Positions 24,241 to 32,994 are shown, counted from the stretch's first letter. The stretch: DNA of 45,143 nucleotides from an uncultured Collinsella sp. (GCA_900540945.1 UQHQ01000014.1:1-45143); one strand, 5' to 3'. The notes: a model not told the origin generated them from the sequence alone. A program made the numbers and translations.

Positions 24241-25203
24241 TCAACACGCACGCGGCACGCCGGCGACCCTGAGCTTGCGATCGAGCTTTGTCGGATCCCT
24301 TAGATCATCCCAGCACAAGCGCACGATCTTGCAGTTATCAAGCAGCGAAAGCCTCGACTCGCGCTGGCGCTCATCAAACTGCGCCTTCGCGAGCTTGCCC
24401 TCCTCCGCCGCCTTCTCGCTTTTAACGAATCCGTCGAACTCCCCGATAATCAGCCGGTCGCCCACACGCCACAAGTAGTCAACGCGATACGGCCGCCCCG
24501 GCTCAACCGGGCCGAACAGCTCAACTTGCAGCTCCGGCGTCTGCCAGCCGCGCTCGATCATCAGGGCGCGCGCCTTGGACTCGCCGCCGCTTTCTGACAG
24601 GCCATCGGCATACCGCGCAACACTTCGCGCCGTCACAACACCGCGACGATTTAAGCCAAGCTTGTTGATTGCCTCAACGAGATGCTCCTTCGACAACAGC
24701 TGCTCATGAAGCGCCGAGTCCGCAATGATCAGTCCCTCGACAAACGACGCATCGACCAGGCAATCCGTAATCGTTTGATCGATATCGGTCACGGCAATAT
24801 CCATCTGGATTGCCCGTGTTTGACGAGCATAACGATGGCGAATCACCTGAGAGCCGGGCGTCGTCGATTGCGCCGGCGCCGCGGCGATATGGATGTGCGT
24901 CAAATTGGCATGCGAAACCGAAAGGCCATAGATAACAGCCGCCGTATAGGAGCAAAACGTCCAGTCAGGATGCTTTTGCGCAAGGGCCCGCACCCGATGC
25001 AGATAACGCTGCCGAAACTTGAGCTCGGACCAATAATCCGGACGCGCATACAGCCCCGGCATGACCACTTCGAGACTTCCCGCCGCCACCCGACGCTCAA
25101 TCTGCTTCGCCTCCGCCGCCGTGCGCGCGTACACGCAACTCATCTGTTGTTCGCATGCTTTAATGTGACTTGTAAGTCTTTGATTTGCCGTCATGTTTCC
25201 CAT
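24241..25203 (-). CDS. AbiEi-like protein with Vsr/PD-(D/E)XK-type domain
   Basis: 320 residues from the ATG at 25203, with GGGAGGCGAC upstream. The N-terminus is a winged-helix AbiEi-like region (IERRVAAGSLEVVMPGLYAR). The C-terminus has the nuclease-like pattern: Glu in GGESKARALMIERGW (about residue 206), Asp in YRVDYLW, and IIGEFDGFVK. It resembles stand-alone antitoxin- or nuclease-like proteins common in Coriobacteriia. No AbiEii-type nucleotidyltransferase toxin is adjacent. It is bracketed by two 64-bp palindromes (24100 and 25501), suggesting insertion as a cassette. Its operator-like repeat at 25261 resembles that upstream of the related gene at 8557. Confidence 0.78.
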   Translation of the reverse strand: MGNMTANQRLTSHIKACEQQMSCVYARTAAEAKQIERRVAAGSLEVVMPGLYARPDYWSELKFRQRYLHRVRALAQKHPDWTFCSYTAAVIYGLSVSHANLTHIHIAAAPAQSTTPGSQVIRHRYARQTRAIQMDIAVTDIDQTITDCLVDASFVEGLIIADSALHEQLLSKEHLVEAINKLGLNRRGVVTARSVARYADGLSESGGESKARALMIERGWQTPELQVELFGPVEPGRPYRVDYLWRVGDRLIIGEFDGFVKSEKAAEEGKLAKAQFDERQRESRLSLLDNCKIVRLCWDDLRDPTKLDRKLRVAGVPRAC

Positions 25204-25500
25204 GTCGCCTCCCAACTCTTGGAACGGCGCAAACGTACCAGACGGTTTCATGCGAAGTCTGACCAAATGCTGTCCAGGCGCCGACCAAATGCTTGACGGT
25301 TTTGGACGTTTTAGGCTGATGACTTATATCTGCAGGTAGGGTGGTTGTCGAGAGGTCCCCGTCTCCATAATTTGGCGCCTTGGTCCATCGGATTATCAGA
25401 AAGAAAAACCCGTCGAGATTCAAGACCACGCCAAATGCGACTTTGCCTCTGCACGCACCGTCTCTTAGCCGAGCCATCGGCATCTACATGCCTAAAAAAT
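25204..25500. promoter_or_regulatory. Upstream region of AbiEi-like gene with direct repeats
   Basis: GACCAAATGCT occurs at 25261-25271 and 25283-25293 (22-bp step), the second followed by TGACGG, 58-96 bases before the start codon. The motif resembles 9783-9855. The rest to 25500 shows no gene I would defend. Confidence 0.45.
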
Positions 25501-25564
25501 GAGCGTGGATAATCTCCCATTTTGAGCCCGTTCCTCGGCCAAAAATGGGAGATTATCCACGCTC
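25501..25564. repeat. 64-bp GAGCGTGG palindrome, copy 2
   Basis: GAGCGTGGATAATCTCCCAT faces ATGGGAGATTATCCACGCTC. Followed by solo CGTCCGAAAATCCACGCTCG. Lies after the 3' end of metA. Confidence 0.9.
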
Positions 25565-25646
25565 GATTTGTAAACGTCCGAAAATCCACGCTCGTGTGTC
25601 CGGATATCCTCACTCGTCATGTCACGGCAGCAGCCACAGCCGCAGC

Positions 25647-26573
25647 CTAGTGCTCCTCGCCGGCGCGGGCCAGGTCGTAGGGCGTGGTCTGGTAGACGTA
25701 GTAGTTGAGCCAGTTGGTGTAGAACAGCTGAGCCTGACTGCGCCAGACGTTGCGCGGCTCGGCGGTGGGGTCGTCGTTCGGGAAGTAATGCGCCGGCACC
25801 TGAGGGTTAAGCCCGCGCTTCACGTCGCGCTCGTACTCCAAACGCAGCGTGTCGGTATCGTACTCGGGATGGCCAAAGACAAAGAAGCGGCGGCTGTCGG
25901 TCGACTTGACGATGTACAGGCCCACCTCGTCGGACACGGCCACGACCTCAAGCTGCGGCTCGGCCTCCACGTCCTCGCGGCGCACATCGGTGTTGCGCGA
26001 ATGCACGGCATAGAAACGGTCGTCAAAGCCGCGGACCAGCGGGCTTTGCGGCTTCACCAGATAATGCTCGAACACGCCGCTCGCCTTTGCCGGCAGGTCG
26101 TACTTCTGGATACCGTAATGATGGTAGAGCCCCGCCTGTGCGCCCCAACAAATGTGCAGCGTAGAGTGCACGTGCGTGGTGGACCAATCCATGATCTGGC
26201 AGAGCTCGGGCCAGTAGTCGACCTCCTCGAACGGCATCTGCTCCACCGGCGCGCCCGTGATGATCAAGCCGTCGTAGTGGATGTCACGGATGTCGTCGAA
26301 CGTGCGGTAGAACGTCTCCAGGTGGCCGGCGCTCACGTGCGTGGCCTCGTGCGTCTTGGTGCGCAGCAGGTCCACCTCCACCTGTAGCGGCGTGTTGGAG
26401 AGCTTGCGCATGATCTGCGTCTCGGTGGCGATTTTGGTGGGCATGAGGTTGAGGATGAGCACGCGCAGCGGACGGATGTCCTGGTGCAGCGCGCGGTACT
26501 CGGTCATGACAAAGATGTTCTCGCTCTCGAGCTGCGCGGCGGCAGGGAGGGCGTCAGGGATGCGAATGGGCAT
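25647..26573 (-). CDS. metA: Homoserine O-acetyltransferase (MetA family)
   Basis: 308 residues. Acylates homoserine in methionine synthesis. Catalytic Cys142 (LHICWGAQAG), His235 and Glu237 (GHPEYD) are all present at standard numbering. Residue 111 is Glu (GAPVE); in this family Glu111 goes with acetyl-CoA and Gly111 with succinyl-CoA, so acetyl transfer is predicted despite the common name succinyltransferase. Start ATG 26573 with AAGGAG upstream. Monocistronic. I see no SAM riboswitch or other obvious leader structure in the roughly 200 bases shared with the divergent gene. Confidence 0.95.
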   Translation of the reverse strand: MPIRIPDALPAAAQLESENIFVMTEYRALHQDIRPLRVLILNLMPTKIATETQIMRKLSNTPLQVEVDLLRTKTHEATHVSAGHLETFYRTFDDIRDIHYDGLIITGAPVEQMPFEEVDYWPELCQIMDWSTTHVHSTLHICWGAQAGLYHHYGIQKYDLPAKASGVFEHYLVKPQSPLVRGFDDRFYAVHSRNTDVRREDVEAEPQLEVVAVSDEVGLYIVKSTDSRRFFVFGHPEYDTDTLRLEYERDVKRGLNPQVPAHYFPNDDPTAEPRNVWRSQAQLFYTNWLNYYVYQTTPYDLARAGEEH

Positions 26574-26784
26574 GGATGCTCCTTACGAGTCAGTTGCAGT
26601 TATGGTACAACGACCGGCCCCATCCGCGCGAGTGCATCGCCCAGCGATGCCGTCAGCGGACCAAATCACTCCAAAAGTAGAGATTGAGGCATGTCCCAAA
26701 AAACTGTGGCGCTTTAGCCTAGCAAAGTGACAGCAGGAAGCTACAATGGTTCGACGCGAAAAACTCGGCCGAAAGGATACATAT

Positions 26785-27814
26785 ATGTACCAGACGCGTA
26801 AGATCGGTGTGGTCGGCCAGGGCCACGTAGGAGCACATGTCGCCAACAGCCTGCTCATGCAGGGCATTGCCGATGAGCTGTACCTGTGCGATATCAACGA
26901 GGCCAAAGTGACGTCCGAGGTCCAGGACCTGCGTGACTCCCTTTCGTTTGTCCCGTACAACACCAAGATCGTCAATTGCTACGACCACTACGAGGAGCTG
27001 GCCTGCTGCGACGTCATCGTCAACGCCGCCGGCAAGGTCGCACTGGCCGCCGGCAACCGCGACGGCGAGCTGTTCTTTACCACCGACGCCGCCCGCACCT
27101 TTGCCAAGCGCATCGTCGACGCCGGCTTTGACGGCATCTTCGTGAGCATCTCCAACCCCTGCGACGTCGTGTGCACCGAGCTGTGGCACCTGACCGGCTA
27201 CGATCCCAAGAAGATCATCGGCTCGGGCTGCGGCCCCGGGGCCCCCCCCCCCCGGCGTACTCGATCTTGGTGCCGCGGGCTGCGGCCTGGACTCCGCCCG
27301 CCTGCGCACCGAGATTTCCAAGAAGGTCGGTGTGAGCCCCAAGTCCATCGACGCCTACATGATCGGCGAGCATGGCTTTAGCCAACTGGCAGCCTTTAAG
27401 GCCGCAACCATCGCCGGCAAGAGCCTTAACGAGCTTCAGGCCGAGAACCCCGACAAGTACGCCTTCGACCACATGGAGGTCGAGGAGCTCGCGCGTAAGG
27501 GCGGCTATGTGACCTACCAGGGCAAGCAGTGCACCGAGTACGCCGTCGCCAACTCCGCCGCGCGCGTCTGCGCCGCCGTGCTGCATAACGAGCACGCCGT
27601 GCTTTCGGCCTCTACGCTTATGACCGGCCAGTATGGCGAGGAGGGCATCTTCACATCCCTGCCGTGCGTGATCGGTGCCGAGGGCGTCGAGGAGGTCTAC
27701 ACGCTCGACCTGTCCGAGTACGAGCTCGAGGGCTTCCACAAGAGCTGCCAGCACATCCGCGACAACATCGCCCAGCTCGACTGGTGGGACGCCGAAGGCG
27801 TTGTCGGCAAGTAG
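26785..27814 (+). pseudogene. L-2-hydroxyacid (lactate / hydroxyisocaproate) dehydrogenase, frame-disrupted
   Basis: Start ATG 26785 with GAAAGGA upstream. The Rossmann loop GVVGQGHVGAHVA, SISNPCDV and, in the second frame, the catalytic GEHGFSQ belong to the lactate/malate dehydrogenase family. The pattern NAAGKVALAAGNRDGE and EELARKGGYVTYQGK is closest to L-2-hydroxyisocaproate dehydrogenases. Frame 1 is correct to GSGCG (27234) and is then lost; frame 3 resumes at LDSARLRTEISKKVG (27285) and runs to the stop at 27814. The cause is a 52-bp insertion between two copies of GGGCTGCGGCC. Without it the gene encodes about 325 normal residues. Real mutation or assembly error. Confidence 0.88.
27236..27287. 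other. 52-bp insertion with C12 tract in the dehydrogenase gene
   Basis: GGGCTGCGGCC stands at 27225-27235 and again at 27277-27287. Between them are CCGGGG, twelve C (27242-27253) and GGCGTACTCGATCTTGG. 52 is not a multiple of three. The G/C homopolymer block is unlike anything nearby. Confidence 0.85.
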
Positions 27815-27857
27815 ACCGCTGGCTGCCGCAACTTTACGAATCTAAGCGCGATACTAA

Positions 27858-27898
27858 GCGGGCCGCGCCGGAAATCCCCGGCGCAGCCCGCTTTTTTT
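27858..27898 (+). terminator. Terminator of the dehydrogenase gene
   Basis: GCGGGC-C-GCGCCGG / CCGGCGC-A-GCCCGC followed by seven T. Confidence 0.92.
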
Positions 27899-27923
27899 GA
27901 CTCGCGCAGTGCCCTTGCGAATC

Positions 27924-28102
27924 GAAGGTGAATGTTTTTCCGCGAAGTGAACGAGCAAAATTGGACCCCCGAAGCATCGACATTTTTCAGGCGCTGTTTC
28001 CTGCGGTTTCGTCGAGTTTTTCCTGCGGTTTTGCCGCAAAAAGTGTGGATGCTTCAGGGGCTCAAAACAGGTCGTTCACTTCGCGGAAAAACATTCACCT
28101 TC
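27924..28102. repeat. About 179-bp imperfect palindromic element, copy 2
   Basis: Same element as 8340-8521: outer GAAGGTGAATG...CATTCACCTTC, then GCGAAGTGAACGAGC facing GTTCACTTCGC, and central TCCTGCGGTTTT repeats. In a 378-bp gap with terminators on both sides. Confidence 0.88.
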
Positions 28103-28141
28103 ATTTTCGCGCAGACACGAATCCGGCCGCCACAACGCAAA

Positions 28142-28177
28142 ACGGGGCCCGCGCGCAGCGCAGACCCCGTCAAAAAA
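28142..28177 (-). terminator. Terminator of SIS deglycase 2
   Basis: Arms ACGGGG / CCCCGT enclose a GC-rich inner hairpin. For minus-strand transcription the T6 run (AAAAAA at 28172-28177) comes before the stem, while TTTTGCG follows it. So a weaker terminator. Confidence 0.45.
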
Positions 28178-28192
28178 GATAATTCCCGGTAC

Positions 28193-29161
28193 CTAGTACT
28201 GCTCGATGCCCATGTAGCGACGGACCTCGGGGCTGTGGTCGAACACCTTGCCGCGAGCGGCGCGCAGCTCGCAGCTCATCGCATAGAAGAAGATCGGCTC
28301 CAGGAACGAACGCACGCTGGTGGGCACCTCGCCCACGCCGTACTCGAGCGCATCGAGCACCATGACCGTATCGGTGTGCGTGTTGAGGAACGCCAGCGCG
28401 CGCTCCTCCATGGGGCGGCACTCGCCCGATCCGAGCTGTACAAAGTAAAATACGCCGGGCTCGGTGGCTTCGAACGGGCCGTGGAAGTACTCGCCGGAGT
28501 GGATGTAGCAGCAGTGCTGCCACTGCATCTCCATGAGCGAGCAGATGGCCATGGCGTAGGTCTGGCTAAAGTTGGGGCCGGATCCCAGGATGTAGAAGAA
28601 CTTATGCTGCTGGCAGAGCTCGGCAAAGCGATCGCCCAGCTCGGCATTGACCTTCTCACGGGCAGCGGGCAGCAGCGCATCCATCTGCTTAAGGCCGGCG
28701 TACATGTCGGCGAGTGCCTCGTAGCCCTCCTGCCGGTCGAGCAGTTCGGCGGCGATCAGAGCGCCGATACCCTGCGGTACCTCGGCCTGTGACACGCCCT
28801 CGCCCCACGGATAGACCCAGGTGGTCCACTTGCCGTTATCGATCTTGGAGCCCTCGCAGTCGGTCATGGCCACGACCTCGGCGCCGGCGGCCAGCGCCAT
28901 CTCGCAACCGTCGACGACCTCCTGCGTGTTGCCGCTGTGGCTGCAGGCGATGACGAGTGACTTCTCGCCAAGACTCTTGGGAGCCATCAGGCAAAACTCG
29001 CGTGCCGTGTAGACCGTCGAGGTAAACGTGGTGGCCTCGCGCTTGAGCAGCTCGTTGGCCGGCATCAGGTCAATCATCGAACCGCCGCAGGCGATCCAAA
29101 AGACGTTCTCAATCTTGCCCTTGCGCTCGATAATTTCCTGAACCAGATCGTGTGCGTTCAC
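28193..29161 (-). CDS. SIS-domain sugar-phosphate deglycase/isomerase 2
   Basis: 322 residues. Start GTG 29161, with AAGGAGG nine bases upstream. First SIS domain with VFWIACGGSMIDLMPANELL and the phosphate loop CSHSGNTQE (about 73-81); second with YILGSGPNFSQTYAMA. Active-site block SGEYFHGPFE near residue 228 and C-terminal RRYMGIEQY match the other three paralogues. Probable cleavage of a phosphorylated Amadori compound or aminosugar. It stands downstream of a promoter overlapped by a GTTCTAT operator, with the GntR gene upstream in the same direction. No PTS genes adjoin. Confidence 0.85.
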   Translation of the reverse strand: MNAHDLVQEIIERKGKIENVFWIACGGSMIDLMPANELLKREATTFTSTVYTAREFCLMAPKSLGEKSLVIACSHSGNTQEVVDGCEMALAAGAEVVAMTDCEGSKIDNGKWTTWVYPWGEGVSQAEVPQGIGALIAAELLDRQEGYEALADMYAGLKQMDALLPAAREKVNAELGDRFAELCQQHKFFYILGSGPNFSQTYAMAICSLMEMQWQHCCYIHSGEYFHGPFEATEPGVFYFVQLGSGECRPMEERALAFLNTHTDTVMVLDALEYGVGEVPTSVRSFLEPIFFYAMSCELRAARGKVFDHSPEVRRYMGIEQY

Positions 29162-29217
29162 GGTGATGTTCCTCCTTGTGTGGCGGCTTTGGACGACGGC
29201 AGCTCGTACCTGCGGTC

Positions 29218-29296
29218 GTTCTATGTTGTCCTATTTATAGCACGCATGACGACGCCCGTGAAGCCATTTCACCAAATTTGTTCTATATCGTTCTAT
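29218..29296 (-). promoter_or_regulatory. Promoter and paired operators of SIS deglycase 2
   Basis: Minus-strand -35 TTCACG (29257-29262) and -10 TATAAA (29234-29239), 17-base spacer. GTTCTATGTTGTCCTAT (29218-29234) touches the -10 on its downstream side; GTTCTATATCGTTCTAT (29280-29296) lies upstream. The two copies differ at three or four positions and fit GntR repressor sites. Confidence 0.6.
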
Positions 29297-29305
29297 CTGT
29301 GGACG

Positions 29306-30061
29306 TTAGATGTCGAACACGTAGCGCGAACCCACGATCTTTTGGCGTCCGAGCAGCAAGGGCCGCTCGTCCTCATCGGTAAAGTACGCCTCCATATAGA
29401 AGAGCGGCTCGCCGACCGGCACCTCCAGCAGCGAGGCCGCCTGAGCATCGGCAAGCGCAATCTCCACAGTACAGGGGTCGGACTTGAGCGGCGCGCGGCC
29501 CGAATGCTCGGCAACGAGCGCAAAGATGGAATTGTCCTTGAGGTCCTTGTCGGCAAGCGTCTGCAGATAGGGATGGTCGGCCAGCACAAAGGCGTTGTTC
29601 TCGAGCATGACGGGCACGCCGTCTGCCGTGCGCACGCGCTCGACCACGATGAGCTCGCAGCCGGGTTCCACCCCAAAAAACACCGCGTCCTCGCGCGTCG
29701 CCGCAACCACCGTGCGCGACACCAGGCGTGCTCCGGCCACCATGTCGTTGGCAGCGCAACCCTCGGAAAAGCTCTGAACGTCACCCTTCTGGACAATCTT
29801 GCGCTTGAGCTTGGGCGCGCACACAAACGTGCCCCTCCCCTGCTGACGGTTGAGATACCCCGCGCGCGACAGCTCCTCGATGGCGCGGCGCACGGTGATG
29901 CGTCCCACGCCGTAGTACTTCGCGAGCTCCATCTCAGAAGGAATGCGCGAGCCGGATGCGTACACGCCACGCGCGATCTCGCCCTTTAAGTCGTCCATAA
30001 CCTGCTGGTACAGCGGCACGGCGGACACCTCAGTGCGCTCGGTTTTATCGTCGGATGCCAT
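29306..30061 (-). CDS. GntR/HutC-family repressor 1
   Basis: 251 residues. N-terminal winged helix (PLYQQVMDDLKGEIARGVY, then RIPSEMELAKYYGVGRITVR about 40-60) and a C-terminal UTRA effector domain ending KIVGSRYVFDI. UTRA domains bind sugar phosphates. Start ATG 30061 chosen for spacing from GGAG; the preceding ATG at 30064 overlaps the recQ stop. So it is coupled to the broken recQ. It probably controls SIS gene 2, whose promoter lies just beyond its stop codon. Confidence 0.92.
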   Translation of the reverse strand: MASDDKTERTEVSAVPLYQQVMDDLKGEIARGVYASGSRIPSEMELAKYYGVGRITVRRAIEELSRAGYLNRQQGRGTFVCAPKLKRKIVQKGDVQSFSEGCAANDMVAGARLVSRTVVAATREDAVFFGVEPGCELIVVERVRTADGVPVMLENNAFVLADHPYLQTLADKDLKDNSIFALVAEHSGRAPLKSDPCTVEIALADAQAASLLEVPVGEPLFYMEAYFTDEDERPLLLGRQKIVGSRYVFDI

Positions 30062-30063
30062 CA

Positions 30064-31972
30064 TTACGCTCCATCCCGTGCATGCTCGGACTCAAACTCT
30101 TCAATCGCCGCCATAAACTGCTCGCCAAAGGCATCGGCCTTTTTCTCGCCAATACCGTTGACCTGGATAAGCTCGTCGCGTGTCTGAGGTCGTAGGCGGC
30201 ACAGGCCGCGCAGGGCCTTGTCAGAGAAGACCATGTACGGCGCCATCTCCAGCTCGGTCGAAATCTCCTTGCGCAGGGCACGCAGGCGCTCGAACAGCTC
30301 GGCATCGTCACCCACGCGCGGGCGCTGATCTAGCTCGGCCTCCTCACGCAGCAGATCCACCGCGCGGCGGGCACGGGCCGAGGCCTTGCGCTTGGACGCA
30401 CGACGCTTAACGGTAAAGGCAAACGCCTCGTTCTCGACCTCGCCGGCACGCGGGCCCAGCCCCACGACCGGGTACTGCCCCTGCGAGGTAGCCAGATAAC
30501 CGCGGCCGCACAGCTGGCCGATGATGTCCTTGATGCGCCCGACCGATTCGCTCGACAGCTCACCATAGCCGCGGTCCTCGTCCAGATGCATCTGGCGAAT
30601 GCGCTCGGTGTTGCCGCCGTGGAGCACGTCGGCGATGAGCGACTTGCCAAAGCGCATGGGTCGCGTGGCCACATAGCGCACAGCGGCGCGGGCAATATCG
30701 GTGACGTCCTCGACCTCGAACTGCGTGAGGCAGTTGCTGCAGTTGCCGCAGCCCTCGGCCTCGTCCGTGGCGGTGGCGCCCGCACCAGCCGCGGCAGCAT
30801 GCTCGGCCGCGGCCTCGTCGCCAAAGTAGCGCAACATATATTCGCGCAGGCAGCCGGTGGTATTGCAATAGCCCTCCATCTGGCTGAGCAGACGATATCG
30901 ATTCTGGAGCGCCCACGCGCGCTGCTCGTCGTCGAGCGCTTCATCGGCAGCATCGCCGCGGTCGATCAGAAAGCGGCGCATGCGAAAATCGTTGCCGTTC
31001 CACAGCAGGTGGCAGCTGGCCGGGTCGCCATCGCGGCCGGCGCGGCCCGCTTCCTGGTAGTAAGCCTCGATGCTCTCGGGCACGTTGTTGTGGATCACGT
31101 AGCGCACGCTGGCTCTGGCGGCGGGCGTCGTTGCCCATGCCGGCATGGTAGCGACCCACGCGAATGCCGCTGGGGCCCAGTGCCTCGGCAAGCTCGCCTG
31201 CCAGCGCATCGACCGTCTTGCGGGTCGAGCAATACACGATGCCGCTCTCGCCCGAATGCGCAATCACATAGTCGCGCACCCAGGCGGCCTTGGCCTTGTC
31301 GCCCATCTCCTCGCAACCAAAGTAGAGGTTCTTGCGATCGAAGCCCGTCATCACCGTCGCGGGGTTTTGCAGGCCGAGCATTTGCTGGATATCGGCGCGC
31401 ACGCGCTCGGTCGCCGTGGCGGTAAACGCCGCCACGATCGGGCGCCGCGGCAGCGAATCGATAAACTCGCGAATCTGCAGGTAAGCGGGACGGAAATCTT
31501 GGCCCCACTGGCTCACGCAGTGGGCCTCGTCAATGGCCACGAGTGGAACGCCGATGCCGCCTTCGGCCGCGGCCTCCTGCGCAAAGGCCAGAAAGCGCGG
31601 CTCGAGCAGGCGCTCGGGTGCCACGTACATAAGCTGATAGCGGCCCTCGCGCGCCCGCTTGAGCACGGTGTTTTGCTGGGCCGGGGTAAGGCTGGAGTTG
31701 AGATAGCTGGGTCGCGCACCCGCCGCGAGCAACGCACGGGTCTGATCCTCCATAAGCGACAGCAGCGGACTCACCACAAAGGTGATGCCGGGCAGCATGA
31801 GCGCGGGCACCTGGTAGCAAATGGACTTGCCGGCGCCCGTGGGCATAACGCCCAGTGCATCGCGACCGGCAAGGATCGCATCGACCATGCGGTCTTGTCC
31901 CGGGCGAAACGAGGTGTAGCCAAAATAGGCGCCGAGCGTGTCGAGCGCCATCTGCTGCATGCTATCGGTCAT
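30064..31972 (-). pseudogene. recQ: RecQ-type DNA helicase, frame-disrupted by a deletion
   Basis: ATG 31972 with AGGAAACC upstream. N-terminal frame: Walker A MPTGAGKSICYQVPAL, DEAHCVSQWG, TATATERV, to GRYHAGMGNDARRQSQR. The other frame continues SVRYVIHNNVPESIEAYYQE, AGRAGRDG, the zinc ligands GNCSNC and an HRDC domain. About 25 residues between (helicase motif V, normally ATNAFGMGIDK) are missing, and the frame is shifted. The junction at 31103-31113 is the 11-mer GCCAGCGTGCG on the coding strand, which fits a deletion between two short repeats. Helicase activity should be lost. Downstream GntR is coupled to its stop. Confidence 0.9.
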
Positions 31973-32100
31973 GGTTTCCTAACGTCTAAGTCATCTGTCG
32001 CCGATTATACGCCGCCACGCGGACCGGTGCCGCGCGGCTGCCGGCCACGTGCAACGTAATCCAAGGCGAACGAGCGTGGATTTTCGGACACTTTCCGGAT

Positions 32101-32164
32101 GAGCGTGGATAATCTCCCACTTTGAGCCCGTCACCAAGCCAAAAACGGGAGATTTTCCACGCTC
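32101..32164. repeat. 64-bp GAGCGTGG palindrome, copy 3
   Basis: GAGCGTGGATAATCTCCCAC faces GGGAGATTTTCCACGCTC. A solo GAGCGTGGATTTTCGGAC precedes it at 32072. Confidence 0.88.
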
Positions 32165-32193
32165 ATTCTGCAGATTGCCGCTCTGGCGGGCTT

Positions 32194-32235
32194 GCAGCGT
32201 CGAGCCGTTACGCGGTTTGGAAAACCGCGCAACTA
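32194..32235 (-). repeat. GCAGCGTCGAGCCGTTACGC repeat with hairpin, copy 1
   Basis: Ends in GCGGTTT-GGA-AAACCGC, just after the stop codon of a GntR gene. A nearly identical block is at 40603-40645 after a SIS gene. It may act as a transcript-end hairpin. Confidence 0.75.
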
Positions 32236-32238
32236 GAG

Positions 32239-32958
32239 CTACATAACCATGACGTAGCGGCTACCCACGTAGTACTGCTTACCCATCAGGACCGGCTCTC
32301 CATTGGGACCGGTAAAGCTGGCACGCAGGTTGAGCAGCGGATCATGCGGAGCAATGCCCAACTCGGCCGCCTGCTCGGTATTGGCACGAACGGCCTCGAC
32401 CGTGCGGTAGCCAACCGAGACAATCGGGATTCCGCCAACACGCTCGACCTCGGCAAAAATCGACTTGTCCTCAAGATCGGCCGTCAACAGCTCGCGGTAG
32501 GCATCAAACGGCACAAAGATGTTCTCCTCAAAGATGGGCTCGCCGTCGGCCGTACGCACGCGCTTGATATGCAGCAGCAGCGCATCCTTCTGCAGGCCAA
32601 AGAACTCCATCTCGTTTTGGCGCGCCGGCACAATCTGGCGATCGATCACGTGCGCACCGGCCTTCATGCCATTGCCGGCACACAGCGCGGTAAACGTCTG
32701 CAACGTCGAGGCGTGAAACTGGCGATTGATGTGCGGCGTGGAGACAAAGGTGCCACGGCCCTGCTGCTTAACCAGGTAGCCATCGGAGCACAGCTCCTCG
32801 ACGGCGCGGCGCACCGTAATGCGGCTCACGTCGTACTGCTCGGCTAGCTCAAGCTCGGACGGAATACGCTCCTTGGGTGCATAAACACCTTTCTCGATCG
32901 CATCCTTGATTTCGTCGTAAATCTGCTGGTAAAGCGGTGCATTTTTGGGCGCAGGCAT
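32239..32958 (-). CDS. GntR/HutC-family repressor 2
   Basis: 239 residues. Winged helix with RIPSELELAEQYDVSRITVR (about 31-50) and UTRA domain ending YYVGSRYVMVM. Over most of its length it follows GntR repressor 1. Ribosome site weak (AAGAGTGAT). The AT-rich upstream region holds TACGTATATAACGTC, part of which recurs before the PTS IIAB and EamA genes, so this protein may control that PTS operon as well as itself. Monocistronic. Confidence 0.92.
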   Translation of the reverse strand: MPAPKNAPLYQQIYDEIKDAIEKGVYAPKERIPSELELAEQYDVSRITVRRAVEELCSDGYLVKQQGRGTFVSTPHINRQFHASTLQTFTALCAGNGMKAGAHVIDRQIVPARQNEMEFFGLQKDALLLHIKRVRTADGEPIFEENIFVPFDAYRELLTADLEDKSIFAEVERVGGIPIVSVGYRTVEAVRANTEQAAELGIAPHDPLLNLRASFTGPNGEPVLMGKQYYVGSRYVMVM

Positions 32959-32994
32959 ATCTAATCACTCTTATCGAAATATTGAAATAACTAA

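Noticed and set aside
25311..25613. A 100-codon minus-strand frame upstream of the AbiEi-like gene.
   Set aside because: Runs through the 64-bp palindrome and has no ribosome site or recognisable motif.
26574..26784. SAM or other riboswitch before metA.
   Set aside because: I could not find paired conserved helices or a terminator/antiterminator; the region is short and shared with a divergent promoter.
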